DNA of 64,000 nucleotides from Bradyrhizobium sp. AZCC 2262 (GTDB lineage: Bacteria; Pseudomonadota; Alphaproteobacteria; Rhizobiales; Xanthobacteraceae), in contig NZ_JAZHRT010000001.1 in NCBI RefSeq assembly GCF_036924535.1, positions 248,001 through 312,000 on the forward strand, read 5' to 3'. A program made the position numbers and the translations under genes. Shown piece by piece: positions 53,984 through 63,352 of this stretch. The notes beneath the pieces are model-generated. The model made no database searches, was not told the origin of the DNA, and saw nothing but the letters and a program-made list of their open reading frames with translations. The stretch's first letter is position 1, and every line of letters starts with the position of its first letter.

Positions 53984-55603
53984 ATGGGCATCGCCGCGGA
54001 CGAAGCACGCCAGACGACCGTATTCATCGCCGGCGGTGGCCCGGTCGGGCTCGCAATGTCGCTGCTGCTCGACAGGTTCGGCATCGATTGCGTCGTGGTC
54101 GAGAAGAGTACGACGACAACGGATCATCCAAAGTCGCGCGGCTGCTGGGTCCGAACCATGGAGATCTTCCGGCAGTGGGGGATCGAAACGGCGATCCGCG
54201 ACCGCGGCCTGCAAGAGAACTCCGACATGTTCGTGTTCCTCGACAGCATCGCGGGACATGAGTTCGGCCGCACACGGCCCGAACCGAATGTCGGGCATAC
54301 GCCGGCGTGGAAGAGCCTGGTCGCTCAGGATGCCGTCGAGGAAGAAATCCTGCGCGTCGTCGAGCGGTCGAAACATGCCACCGTGCTGTTCAGCACCGAA
54401 TGTGAATCATTCGAGGAAACCAACAGCGGCGTCCGTGTCAGGACGCGCTCCGAGGCGACCGGCGAAATCACCGAATGGAGCGCGACCTACCTGATTGCCG
54501 CAGATGGTGCCGGCAGCCGAACCCGCCGCAACGCCGGCATCGAGATGGTCGGGCCGGCCACGCTGGCGGTGATGTCGAACGAGTATTGGCGGGCCGATCT
54601 GTCGAGCCTGCCGATTGCGCGCGAGGCGGCGGGCTTCATCGTCATCCCGGACAAGCCCGGCCTGCCGCGCGCGGGCATCCTCAACACCAACGGCCGTGAT
54701 CGGTGGCTGACGGTGACGCAGATCGGTCTCACCAAGGACGATCGCGAGCGGCCTTGGACCGATCAGGAGTTCATCGAAATCGCGCGTGGCCATGTCGGAA
54801 TTCCCGACCTTGACGTGACGTTGCTCAACCGCTCGATCTGGCGCGTCAGCATGCAGGTCGCGGAGACATTCCGGAAGGGCCGGGTGTTCCTGGTCGGCGA
54901 CTGCGCCCATCGCTTTCCACCGACCGGCGGCTTCGGCTTGAACTCCGGGGTGCAGGACGCGCACAACCTCGCCTGGAAGCTGGCGTTCGTGCTCAAGGGG
55001 TGGGCGGACGACCGCCTGCTCGACAGTTATTCCAGCGAGCGCCGGCCCGTCGCGCAGTCCAACGCCAATTTCAGCTTCGGCAATCGCCTGCGGTTCGGCC
55101 TCACCGACGATGCGGTGCGATCCCGGAACCCAGACCGGATCCGCTTCTGGATCAACGATATGGACAATCACCTTCACAGCATCGGCCAGAATCTCGGACA
55201 CAATTACGAGGAAGGCGCGGTGATCCCCGACGGCACCGTCGCGAAGGCACTGAACTCGCGCTACTACACGCCATCCGATCGCCCCGGCGCGCGCTTTCCG
55301 CACATGTGGCTGGATTCCGCGCGAAAACATTCGACGCTGGACTGGTTCGACAAGGAATTTTCCGTCGTCACCGGACCGCTCGGCAACGAATGGCTCGAAG
55401 CGGGGCGCCAGGTTTCCGAAAAGACCGGCATGGCGCTGCAGCTCAAGCAATTGCCCGCGGCTGATCCGGCAGACGGATATCAATTAGGCATGCGCGGCGC
55501 CGTGCTGGTGCGTCCCGACGGCCACGTGGCGTGGCGGATGCCGTGGCTGCCGTCGGATCCGGCAAAGGAACTCGCCGGCGCGCTCTCGACGCTGCTGCAT
55601 TAA
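53984..55603 (+). CDS. FAD-dependent aromatic-ring-type monooxygenase
   Basis: A 539-residue class A flavoprotein monooxygenase of the MhpA/PheA group. The FAD motif TTVFIAGGGPVGLAMSLLLDRFG is near residue 11, the DG motif YLIAADGAGSRTRRNAG near residue 170 and the GD motif GRVFLVGDCAHRFPPTGGFGLNSGVQDAHNLAWKL near residue 305. It uses NAD(P)H and oxygen to hydroxylate an aromatic or enol substrate. It is first of four genes read in one direction (hydrolase, MFS transporter, peptidase), an apparent catabolic operon under the divergent LysR regulator. Confidence 0.92.
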   Translation: MGIAADEARQTTVFIAGGGPVGLAMSLLLDRFGIDCVVVEKSTTTTDHPKSRGCWVRTMEIFRQWGIETAIRDRGLQENSDMFVFLDSIAGHEFGRTRPEPNVGHTPAWKSLVAQDAVEEEILRVVERSKHATVLFSTECESFEETNSGVRVRTRSEATGEITEWSATYLIAADGAGSRTRRNAGIEMVGPATLAVMSNEYWRADLSSLPIAREAAGFIVIPDKPGLPRAGILNTNGRDRWLTVTQIGLTKDDRERPWTDQEFIEIARGHVGIPDLDVTLLNRSIWRVSMQVAETFRKGRVFLVGDCAHRFPPTGGFGLNSGVQDAHNLAWKLAFVLKGWADDRLLDSYSSERRPVAQSNANFSFGNRLRFGLTDDAVRSRNPDRIRFWINDMDNHLHSIGQNLGHNYEEGAVIPDGTVAKALNSRYYTPSDRPGARFPHMWLDSARKHSTLDWFDKEFSVVTGPLGNEWLEAGRQVSEKTGMALQLKQLPAADPADGYQLGMRGAVLVRPDGHVAWRMPWLPSDPAKELAGALSTLLH

Positions 55604-55614
55604 CGGAGGCATCG

Positions 55615-56391
55615 ATGCAATCGTTCGAAGCCAGTGGCGTCACGACAGCCTATCAAAAAACCGGCCGCGGAGCGCCGCTCGTGCTGCTGCACGGCGGCGA
55701 GGCCGATCATGCGATGTTCGGCGGCCTGGCACGCGCACTGAACGACCATTCCACCGTCATCGCCTACGACCAGCGCGATTCCGGTGCCACGCGCAATCCC
55801 GCCGCGCCTTATTCGCTGGCTGACCTCGCCGACGATGCGGACGCCCTGATCGGCGGCCTCGGCCATGACCGCGCCCATGTGATGGGGACCTCGCTGGGTG
55901 GCCTGATCGCGCAGGTGCTGGCGGCGCGGCATCCGGATCGCATCGACCGGTTGATCCTCAGCAGCACGTGGAAAGTCAACAAGAGCCCGCTGGAGGTGAA
56001 TGCGGATGTTTTCCGCAGGCTGGCGTCCTACCGCGCGGATACCGCGGCCAACGCGCCGAAGATTGCGGAGTTCTTCTTTCCGCCGGATTGCCTGCGCGAC
56101 CGGCCCGAACTGATCGAGATATTTCGCGGCAACAGCCGTGACGACGGCCAGAAGGCGCGGCGTGGCGGCATCCTGGCGCAGCCGGTCGCGGCCGACCTTT
56201 CAGGCTTCGATCGCTCGACGCTTCTGCTCGCCGGCAGCGAGGATCGCCTGATTCCGAACGCGGAAACATTTGCCATTGCGCGCGATCTCAAGCGCGCCAA
56301 GACGCGCGTGATCGAGCAGGTCGGACATGTGTCGTCGATCCAGGCGCCTGAACGCGTGGCGGAGGCGGTGATTGCATTTCTGAATTCGTAA
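55615..56391 (+). CDS. Alpha/beta-fold hydrolase
   Basis: A 258-residue hydrolase of the haloperoxidase/meta-cleavage-hydrolase type. The oxyanion region LVLLHGGEADHAMF is near residue 27 and the nucleophile elbow VMGTSLGGLIAQV near residue 90. The acid is in LLLAGSEDRLIPN, and the usual His is in EQVGHVSSIQAP near residue 242. ATG 55615 is preceded by CGGAGG and sits 11 bp after the monooxygenase stop. It probably hydrolyses a ring-cleavage or ester intermediate in the same pathway. Confidence 0.88.
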   Translation: MQSFEASGVTTAYQKTGRGAPLVLLHGGEADHAMFGGLARALNDHSTVIAYDQRDSGATRNPAAPYSLADLADDADALIGGLGHDRAHVMGTSLGGLIAQVLAARHPDRIDRLILSSTWKVNKSPLEVNADVFRRLASYRADTAANAPKIAEFFFPPDCLRDRPELIEIFRGNSRDDGQKARRGGILAQPVAADLSGFDRSTLLLAGSEDRLIPNAETFAIARDLKRAKTRVIEQVGHVSSIQAPERVAEAVIAFLNS

Positions 56392-56422
56392 GAGGCGGGT
56401 CGACAACACGGGGAGACGACCA

Positions 56423-57835
56423 ATGGCCGACCAGACGAGCGTAGTGCCATTCGACGAAGCGCCGGTAACGACGCGATATTGGCTATCGATCATCCTTTTC
56501 GCCGTGACCGGCGTGGTCGACTTCTTCGATTTCTTCGTGGTCGGGTTTCTGGTGTCGGTGCTGGCGCCGAAATGGCACCTGACCTTCGGGCAGACCTCGA
56601 TCATGCTGATGAGCGCCGGCATCGGCGCCATGCTTGGCGCGCTGGCGTCGGGCTTCCTCGCCGATCGTTTTGGCCGCAAGCCGCTCGCCGTCGCCGGTGT
56701 CCTGATCTGCGGCCTCAGTTCCGGAGCGATTGCGCTGATACCGGAGGACGGCTGGATCTTCTTTGCGATACTGCGCTTCTTCGTCGGCTTTGGCCTTGCG
56801 GCGGGCGCGGCGGCAGCCGTGCCGGCGATCGTCGAATTCGCGCCGACCCGCCACAGGACGCTGGTTACCAGCCTCGTGGTAGTTCCCGTCGCCTTTGGCG
56901 TGTTGTCGGCATCGATCACGGCGAGCTATCTGCTGCCGCTGGTTGGTTGGCGCGGGCTCGCCGCGGTCGGCTTCCTGCCGATCATCCTCGCGATCCTGAC
57001 CGCTTTTGTCATGCCGGAGTCGCCGCGCTGGCTGATCAGCAAGGGCCGGGTACGGGAAGCGCAGACCAGCATCCGCAAGCTCTACCAGGTCGGCGATCAA
57101 CCGTTTGCCCTGCCGGCGCTACCAGCCGCAAGCCGCGCTCGGTTTGCCGATTTGTTTGCCGAACAACGGCGTTTCTGGCTGACGGTGCTGATCTGGTTCG
57201 GCGCCAGCACCGCCAATTATGGCGTCTTCCTGTGGGGACCTACGATCGTCGCCCTGTTGCTCGGGGTTGCGCCCCAGGATGCAGCGAAGATGTTCATCTA
57301 TGTCAGTCTTGCCGGCGTGCTCGGCCGGACCGGGTTTGCCTTTCTGGCCCATCGGGTCGGCCGCAAGCCGTGCGGTCAGCTGATGGGATATGGCATCGCC
57401 ATTTCACTGGGATTGGCCGCATTCTTCTATAATGATTTCGTCGGCTCGGTGCCGCTGTTCCTGGTTTTCCTGATCGTCGGTGCGTTGTTCTTCGACGGCG
57501 GGTTCTCAAATCTCGCCCCCTATCCGGCGGAGATCTTCCCGGTTCAGCTCAGCGGGCGCGCGGTTGGATTGGCACAATTCGCCAATGGCGTCGGCAAGAT
57601 CGTGGGGCCGCTGTGTCTCGCCGTGATCGCGGGTGCCGATAATTTCGTGCATCCGCAGGCGACTGCATCTGCTGTGACGCCGGCGTTCATCTTTCTGGCT
57701 GGTGCAGGCCTTCTGGTCGGACTTGCCTTTACCTTCCTTGGCGTCGAGCCGCATGGGCGCCCGGTCTCGTTGTTCGGCGGCACAAGGAGCGGGAGTGCAG
57801 CGTCGAAGCCGGTGACGGCAAAAACCGCGGCGTAA
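56423..57835 (+). CDS. MFS transporter, aromatic acid:H+ symporter type
   Basis: A 470-residue, twelve-helix major facilitator. The loop 2-3 signature GALASGFLADRFGRKPLAVAGVL near residue 75 and PESPRWLISKGRVREAQ near residue 195 place it near the AAHS/sugar-porter-like symporters. GGGGAG stands before the ATG. Its position in the operon suggests that it takes up the substrate of the monooxygenase and hydrolase. The first helix contains an acidic residue (VTGVVDFFDFFVVGFLVS), as seen in AAHS members. Confidence 0.88.
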   Translation: MADQTSVVPFDEAPVTTRYWLSIILFAVTGVVDFFDFFVVGFLVSVLAPKWHLTFGQTSIMLMSAGIGAMLGALASGFLADRFGRKPLAVAGVLICGLSSGAIALIPEDGWIFFAILRFFVGFGLAAGAAAAVPAIVEFAPTRHRTLVTSLVVVPVAFGVLSASITASYLLPLVGWRGLAAVGFLPIILAILTAFVMPESPRWLISKGRVREAQTSIRKLYQVGDQPFALPALPAASRARFADLFAEQRRFWLTVLIWFGASTANYGVFLWGPTIVALLLGVAPQDAAKMFIYVSLAGVLGRTGFAFLAHRVGRKPCGQLMGYGIAISLGLAAFFYNDFVGSVPLFLVFLIVGALFFDGGFSNLAPYPAEIFPVQLSGRAVGLAQFANGVGKIVGPLCLAVIAGADNFVHPQATASAVTPAFIFLAGAGLLVGLAFTFLGVEPHGRPVSLFGGTRSGSAASKPVTAKTAA

Positions 57836-57857
57836 CCCTCGAGAGGAATTGAATGTC

Positions 57858-59045
57858 ATGAACCATACGCACAGCGAAGCCGCGGCGAAGCCACCGTTCG
57901 ATACGGCGAAGCTCGACCGGCTGATGGGGGAGGCGGACCTCGATGTCCTCGTCGCCACCTCGCGGCATAACGTCCAGTACCTGTTGGGTGGCTACCGCTT
58001 CTTCTTTTTCGACGCGATGGATGCGATCGGCGTCAGCCGCTATTTGCCTGTCGTCGTTTATCAAAGGGGCCGGCCCGAAAACACGCTTTATGTCGGTAAT
58101 CGCATGGAGGGTTTCGAGCGCGAGCTGGGAACCATTCCGGCGCCGATCGTCAAGACGTCGTGCTGGGGAACGCTCGACGCGACCGAAACTGCTGTCCAGC
58201 ATATCAAACAGCTCGGCGACGGCGTGAGGAGGGTGGGTATTGAACCAAGTTTTCTGCCCGCTGACGCCAGGCAACTTCTCGGTGCTCAACTCGGCAATGT
58301 GGAGTTGCTCGATGGGCAGTTCGTGCTGGAACGGTTGCGCGCGATCAAGACGGCAGCGGAGATCGAGCTTGTCCGTCAGGCTTCCGCGCGCGTCGTCAGC
58401 GCCATGCAGGCCACGTTCAAGGCTTGCGAACCCGGAATGAGCAAGCACGATGTCGTCGACCGGCTGAGGAAGGAAGAGCAGGCGCGCGATCTGACGTTCG
58501 AATACTGCCTGATAACAGCGGGGACCAGCCGCAACCGCGCGCCGTCGAACCAGCGGTTGGAGCGGCGCGACGTGATGTCGCTCGACTCCGGTGGCAATTT
58601 TCACGGCTACATAGGTGACCTGTGCCGCATGGGCATCCTCGGGCAACCCGACGCCCAGCTGAAGGAATTGTTGCAGGAGGTCGAGGAAATCCAGCAGATA
58701 GCGCGCAAGGTCGTCCGGCCGGGTACGGCGGGTGGCGAAATCGTCACGGCCGGCGAAGCGGCGGTGAAATCCTCTCCGCATCGCGACATCCTGGATTTCA
58801 CCGCGCATGGCATAGGCCTGATCAGTCATGAAGCGCCGCGCCTGTCCGATCACGGCCCGGTGCCGTACGCAGCTTACGATGCCGATCGTCCGCTACAGCC
58901 CGGAATGGTGATCTCCATCGAGACGGCGCTGCCGCATCCTACCCGCGGTTACATCAAGCTCGAGGATACGCTGATCGTGACTGAAACCGGCTGGGAAGCC
59001 GCTGGCGACGGCGCACGCGGCTGGAACGTTGCCGGCCAGAATTGA
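57858..59045 (+). CDS. M24 family Xaa-Pro peptidase/creatinase-like protein
   Basis: A 395-residue pita-bread-fold protein. The dinuclear metal ligands are visible: Asp in SLDSGGNFHGYIGDLCRMG (two Asp), His in LISHEAPRL, Glu in MVISIETALPHP and Glu in KLEDTLIVTE. The N-terminal creatinase-like domain covers about residues 15-165. ATG 57858 is used; a TTG 9 bp earlier is an alternative. It closes the operon and may cleave an amide, such as an N-acylated amino acid or creatine-like bond, in the pathway. Confidence 0.88.
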   Translation: MNHTHSEAAAKPPFDTAKLDRLMGEADLDVLVATSRHNVQYLLGGYRFFFFDAMDAIGVSRYLPVVVYQRGRPENTLYVGNRMEGFERELGTIPAPIVKTSCWGTLDATETAVQHIKQLGDGVRRVGIEPSFLPADARQLLGAQLGNVELLDGQFVLERLRAIKTAAEIELVRQASARVVSAMQATFKACEPGMSKHDVVDRLRKEEQARDLTFEYCLITAGTSRNRAPSNQRLERRDVMSLDSGGNFHGYIGDLCRMGILGQPDAQLKELLQEVEEIQQIARKVVRPGTAGGEIVTAGEAAVKSSPHRDILDFTAHGIGLISHEAPRLSDHGPVPYAAYDADRPLQPGMVISIETALPHPTRGYIKLEDTLIVTETGWEAAGDGARGWNVAGQN

Positions 59046-59055
59046 AAGACAGGCA

Positions 59056-59244
59056 ATGCCCAGAGCGGTTCTGATGTCGAAGGATTTCTGGTCGGGCCTG
59101 GTGTTCATGGGCATGGGCGCCGCGGCGCTCATCCTTGGGAGTGACTTACGTGTTGGAACGACGGCCCGGATGGGACTGGGCTTCGTCCCTCACGCCATCG
59201 GCTGGATCCTGATCGCGCTTCCCGCGACGGCCACAACGAGCTAA
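59056..59244 (+). pseudogene. N-terminal fragment of TctB-like transporter subunit
   Basis: The frame reads MSKDFWSGLVFMGMGAAALILGSDLRVGTTARMGLGFVPHAIGWILIALP, which matches the start of TctB-family small membrane subunits of tripartite tricarboxylate transporters. It then breaks off at about 59220, after roughly 55 of some 150-170 residues. The sequence that follows belongs to an inverted piece of a TctA gene. It lies directly after the peptidase gene, so a full transporter probably once closed this operon. Confidence 0.7.
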
Positions 59245-59350
59245 TCAGCGTGACGCCATGCGCATGCGTGCGCTGCTCGAGGTTGGAGATGATCTCGGCG
59301 ATGCCGAACAGGCCCATCGCAATCGGCACGAAGTCGATGCCATCCGACAT
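59230..59350 (-). pseudogene. Inverted fragment of TctA-like transporter subunit
   Basis: On the minus strand, the frame MSDGIDFVPIAMGLFGIAEIISNLEQRT matches an internal segment of TctA (GIxFVPVAMGLFGIGEVLxNLE). Only about 35 residues remain and no gene continues at either side. Its opposite orientation to the TctB fragment shows that the two were joined by an inversion or deletion. Confidence 0.7.
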
Positions 59351-59472
59351 CTCGAAGTAGCTATAAAAATCTGAGAATACTCACAACGCCAAGCTGAACG
59401 CCTTACTGAACGTGCTGTTCGAGGCTGGGCTGGCGATGGGCCGGCGTCCCGCCAAGACGGTGCCGGTCAGGC

Positions 59473-59775
59473 CTATCGGTCATATCTCTCGGTTACCGCA
59501 GCCGCGACGAACTTTCTGCGTCCGGCGCTGCCTGGGCTTGTGCCATGGGCGGCGCACCAGTCTGGGAATGTGGCGGGGTCGATGTAAACACGCAGCACAA
59601 CGTGTCCATAGGCCTTCAGCCCCTGCTCCATTTCCTCGGCCATCTTCAGCCATTCTTTCCAGCTCGGTGGCATCTTGTCGCCATCGTCGAAAAGTTGCAG
59701 CAACGCTGGATAATCTTCCTCTTTGATCCAATAGGCCCCGACTGCGGGAGGCAGATTATCCTCGGAATTCGTCAT
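59473..59775 (-). CDS. Hypothetical protein
   Basis: A 100-residue soluble acidic protein (MTNSEDNLPPAVGAYWIKEEDYPALLQLFDDGDKMPPSWKEWLKMAEEMEQGLKAYGHVVLRVYIDPATFPDWC). GGGAG precedes the ATG. The length, charge pattern and proline/tryptophan content look like a folded domain, and similar proteins are frequent in Bradyrhizobium (recalled). No function is known. Confidence 0.7.
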   Translation of the reverse strand: MTNSEDNLPPAVGAYWIKEEDYPALLQLFDDGDKMPPSWKEWLKMAEEMEQGLKAYGHVVLRVYIDPATFPDWCAAHGTSPGSAGRRKFVAAAVTERYDR

Positions 59776-60264
59776 ACGTGTTCTCCCTGCAGATGCTGCC
59801 TGTCACTGACACGATCGAGGCGGGTCGCCCGCCTCGAACTGCCGTAATCAGTGATTCGATCATTGATGAAATTATCTCCGAATTGAAACGCTTCCCCTTG
59901 CAAAGTCGGGATCGCCGAACTTCCGCGGCATTCCCAGGACGCCGATGGCGGCGTAGGCATGACAGTTCCTCCGCCAACCCGCCCGCCGCGTCGCTCTATG
60001 GCGAGCGCAATATGGTAGCGATAGAATACTTCCTGATCTCAATAAAATGACCATTCTTGATGGACCGCTCTTGGCGCTTAACCGACATGAGTGGTCAAGC
60101 TGACGATGTCGACTTGCGGGGGTAAGACGGACCTTGAGGTGACGATGGCCGAAGTCGGCAAATGACCCCATTTCGGACATTCGATTGCAATGTTAATGCG
60201 AACATCACCGCGACACGACGTTACTTCGGAGAATGGACCACTAGCGAATGCAGAGGAGGCCAGC

Positions 60265-60648
60265 ATGACGATTTACATTTCTCAAGGTCGTTACACCGCA
60301 GCGGCCATCAAGGGGATGACTGCGAAGCCGGAGGACCGTTCCGAGGCGGTCGCGGAGTTGTTCGCCGCCGCCGGTGCTCGACTGATCAGTTGGTATCTGA
60401 CTTTGGGACCCTACGATTGGCTAATCATAGCGGAAGCACCGGATGAACCCACGATGATTTCAGCGGTCCTTGCGGCCGCGGCGGGCGGAAGCCTTTCAGA
60501 CATAACCACTACCGTGGCGCTCACGGCGAGTGATACGGCAAAGGCCTTCCAGCGGGCAGGCGAACTTACTCTGAAATTCAGATCGGCGGGCCGTGCTGAT
60601 TACTACGGAGTAGGGATCGATTCGGGCCGTGAGATCGGCGAAGCTTGA
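60265..60648 (+). CDS. GYD domain protein
   Basis: A 127-residue protein of the GYD family, with MTIYISQGRYTAAAIKGMTAKPEDRSEAVAELFAAAGARLISWYLTLGPYDWLIIAEAPDE matching the family's ferredoxin-like fold; GPYDW stands for the GYD signature. GAGGAGG precedes ATG 60265. It stands alone. The role is unknown. Confidence 0.85.
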   Translation: MTIYISQGRYTAAAIKGMTAKPEDRSEAVAELFAAAGARLISWYLTLGPYDWLIIAEAPDEPTMISAVLAAAAGGSLSDITTTVALTASDTAKAFQRAGELTLKFRSAGRADYYGVGIDSGREIGEA

Positions 60649-60775
60649 GTGCCAAATTCTGGGATCTGCGCTGCCGCCGACATGACGAAGCCAGCAGGGT
60701 CGTGGGCAATAGGCGTGCCCGGTGCTGCTTCGGCAGCCGAGCGTGGGCTGCCGGATCGCTAATGCAACTCGAACG

Positions 60776-60805
60776 AATGGCCGCTTCTGGCGCGAAGCGG
60801 ACATT
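60776..60805. repeat. Dispersed inverted repeat, copy D
   Basis: AATGGCCGCTTCTGGCGCG followed by AAGCGGACATT is the longest copy, with the outer AATG and CATT also complementary. It lies between the GYD gene and the TRAP receptor gene. Confidence 0.65.
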
Positions 60806-61034
60806 CAACGAAGCGGTGAGCTAATTCATGGGCCCTTTCTTGTCGGTCGCGGCTTTCCACCGGTTGGCCCGCTCGCAGCTATGTGCTTCACAGCTATGGC
60901 TGTCGCCGCCAGCTTTTCAGGCGCCGCTTCTCCAACGCGCAATATTTGTTATACTGTCTGCGGGAAAGGCTGTCGGCATCAGTCAAAGACAAGAACGCCG
61001 GCTCATAGCCGCCCTTAGGATCGGGGAGGACCGC

Positions 61035-62120
61035 ATGACGATCTCACGCCGGAACTTCGCTCGTCTCGCTGTAACGACCGGTGCTGCTGCCGTTACCTCG
61101 CCCGCGGTTGCGCAAGGTGCAATCAAGTGGCGGCTCGCGTCGAGCTTTCCGAAGAGTCTCGAAGGTCTGTGGGGAGCGAGCCCAACGCTCGCCAAATACG
61201 TGAACGAGATGAGCGACGGCAAGTTCACCATCGATCCCTTTGCGGCGGGAGAGATCGTGCCCGGGCTGCAGGTGCTGGACGCAGTTGCGAACAGCACGGT
61301 CGAGTGCGGCCATTCCTACGGCGGGTACTACATCGGCAAGAATCCCACGCTGATATTCGACGGGTCGCTTCCTTTCGGGATGACGCCGCGTCAGCAGAAT
61401 GCCTGGTACCTCTACGGCGACGGCAAGAAGCTGATGGACGAGGTCTATGATGGCATGGGCGTGGTCAGCATTCCGTTCGGAAATACCGGCGGGCAGACCT
61501 TCGGCTGGTTCCGGAAGGAGATGAAGTCAGCAGCCGATTTCAACGGCATCAAGATGCGCGTTGCGGGTTTCGGCGGGAAGGTACTGTCGAAGCTCGGCGT
61601 GATCCCGCAACAGATCGCGGCCGGTGACATCTATCCGGCACTTGAGAAAGGCACGATCGACGCCGCCGAGTGGGTCGGACCTTATGACGACGAGAAACTC
61701 GGCTTCCACAAGGTCGCGAAGTACATGCACCTTCCGGGCGTGCTCGAGCTGGAGGCCAACACCGGCCTCTACATCAACAAGTCGAAGTGGGCCGAACTGC
61801 CGGTGGCCTATCAGGCGATGCTGAGGGTGGCCTGCGCCTACGCGCTTATGGAAATGCTTGCGGGTTATGACGCGCGCAACCCCAAGGCGCTCAATCGCCT
61901 CGTTGCGGCCGGCGCTCAGCTGGTCTTGCTCAGCCCGGACATCCTGAAGGCGCTGCGCGCCGCGCTCGAGCAGGTGCTCGACGAGGAGGCCGCGAAAAGC
62001 GAGCAGTTCAAGCGCGTGCTCGAGAACTGGCGTGCCTTCCGCGCCGAGCAGCACCGCTGGTTCTTGATCGCGGACGCACGCACCGAGATGTCGGTGTACG
62101 CGCTCACCACCGCCCAATAG
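61035..62120 (+). CDS. TRAP transporter substrate-binding protein, DctP type
   Basis: A 361-residue periplasmic receptor. A Tat signal (TISRRNFARLAVTTGAAAVTSPAVAQ) is followed by IKWRLASSFPKSLEGLWGASPTLAKYV and the conserved GTIDAAEWVGPYDDEKLGFHKVAKY near residue 210, with the substrate-binding Arg probably in GIKMRVAG near residue 175. ATG 61035 follows GGGGAGGA. No small or large TRAP membrane subunit lies beside it, so it works with a distant one or is an orphan. The ligand is probably an organic acid. Confidence 0.9.
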   Translation: MTISRRNFARLAVTTGAAAVTSPAVAQGAIKWRLASSFPKSLEGLWGASPTLAKYVNEMSDGKFTIDPFAAGEIVPGLQVLDAVANSTVECGHSYGGYYIGKNPTLIFDGSLPFGMTPRQQNAWYLYGDGKKLMDEVYDGMGVVSIPFGNTGGQTFGWFRKEMKSAADFNGIKMRVAGFGGKVLSKLGVIPQQIAAGDIYPALEKGTIDAAEWVGPYDDEKLGFHKVAKYMHLPGVLELEANTGLYINKSKWAELPVAYQAMLRVACAYALMEMLAGYDARNPKALNRLVAAGAQLVLLSPDILKALRAALEQVLDEEAAKSEQFKRVLENWRAFRAEQHRWFLIADARTEMSVYALTTAQ

Positions 62121-62296
62121 ACAAACCTTTGATAGGGAGGCAAGCGGAATCCGCGATCTGTAGATCACCCAAGGTCATTCGCGTCGTTATGGGGACGTCC
62201 GGTGTTGGCGCGCAAAGCACGCGGTCGCTGAAAAGCTGTGTCAGCCAAGTACCAGCAGGCAACATCATTCGATTAGGTCGGTAGTCACTATGAAAA

Positions 62297-62337
62297 ACCG
62301 GACCATTATGCAGCAGCCATCTGCATAATGGTCCGGT
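62297..62337 (-). terminator. 17-bp perfect stem terminator on minus strand
   Basis: ACCGGACCATTATGCAG and CTGCATAATGGTCCGGT pair perfectly around a 7-nt loop. Read on the minus strand, the stem is followed by TTTTTCATAG, a classic intrinsic terminator. It lies about 98 bp beyond the stop of the lysine-rich peptide gene, which it would terminate. Confidence 0.8.
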
Positions 62338-62434
62338 CAGACTGCTCGTTGCGCGGATACTATGCGACGTAGGCTGCCGCCGATCCGTGCTGCGAAGGGC
62401 GCAACGGATCTCAGACGCAGGTCTCGTCGAACGA

Positions 62435-62500
62435 CTACTTCTTTTTCTTTTTGGCCGTCTTCTTGGCTGTCTTCTTTGCCTTCTTCGCTTTCTTGGCCAT
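62435..62500 (-). CDS. 21-residue lysine/alanine-rich peptide
   Basis: On the minus strand, ATG 62500 starts a peptide made only of Met, Ala, Lys and Thr. It opens MAKKAKKAKK and ends KKKKK before TAG 62435, with 13 lysines in 21 residues. GGAGGG stands 5-6 nt before the ATG, and a strong terminator follows downstream, so it looks like a complete small gene. The KKA/KKT pattern resembles the tails of histone H1-like bacterial proteins, suggesting nucleic-acid binding. It is too short for most gene finders. Confidence 0.6.
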   Translation of the reverse strand: MAKKAKKAKKTAKKTAKKKKK

Positions 62501-63352
62501 GTTGCCCTCCACTATCCCAAAAGTTGGCTCAATGCAGGCCGACCATCGACATGCATGCATTCAGAGTACACCACAATATTAAAATTGATACCGCGCGCTT
62601 CAAAGAGGGTAAACGCTGTTCACGCCGTCTTGCGACCGGATGATGCACTCGCGTGATGTGTGCACGCGCCGCGCTTTGTCAGATCAAGACGAGCAAGGAG
62701 GTGGATGATTCGCTACTTTCCGGCCTCGACGAATGCCCAGGGAGACCGCGGAAACCTGCATTCAGAAATGGCCGCGAATCCCGTGCAGGGATCGAGCACG
62801 GTCACGTGTTCGCATGAGGGAGAGGGAAGCGCGTGACGCCGCCTCAATTTTTCATTTGATTCCAGACGGCTGGATATCCCTCGTCAAGACAGCCACGCCC
62901 GCGGCTCGGGACGACGATCGTACCGCTGAGAATGAACGTGCGGCCATGGCTCGGATCTGCCGTCTTGGGTGCTCCATCCATTCCTTCCTAGGCGGAGGTG
63001 ACAAGCAGCCGGTCGAATTGCTGGCCGGCGAAGACCGGATACCCGGCAGCGTCTCCGACGGGCAGATGGACGGAATGACGCTTCTGGCGCACAGCGGACA
63101 TTGGTCTGAGCGCCCATGTCGGCTAAGCGGCAATTCCGGACTCATGCACCGCAACAAAATTCATCCTATTCGGCACCTCGTTGCCGCGGCTGAGCATCGG
63201 ATGCGCTATCACCGGATTGATCGCGACCGCGGTTTCGAATCGCGCCGGCAGGCCTGCCGACGTTTGGTCGAACGCAGATTCCTGGCTGGCGAAGCCGAGC
63301 CAAGCCGTGCAGTATCGGCGCGATTGACAGTCATCGCGCGGCGGACCGTCAC
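62501..63352. other. Intergenic region
   Basis: About 850 bp with no supported gene apart from the start of the lysine-rich peptide transcript and copy E of the dispersed repeat. A long plus-strand frame (62733-63509) overlaps the F420-type gene out of frame and shows no family features. Confidence 0.5.
63074..63102. repeat. Dispersed inverted repeat, copy E
   Basis: AATGACGCTTCTGGCGCAC followed by AGCGGACATT keeps the outer AATG and CATT and the GGCGC core, with mismatches in the arms. It is the most degenerate of the five clear copies. Confidence 0.55.
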
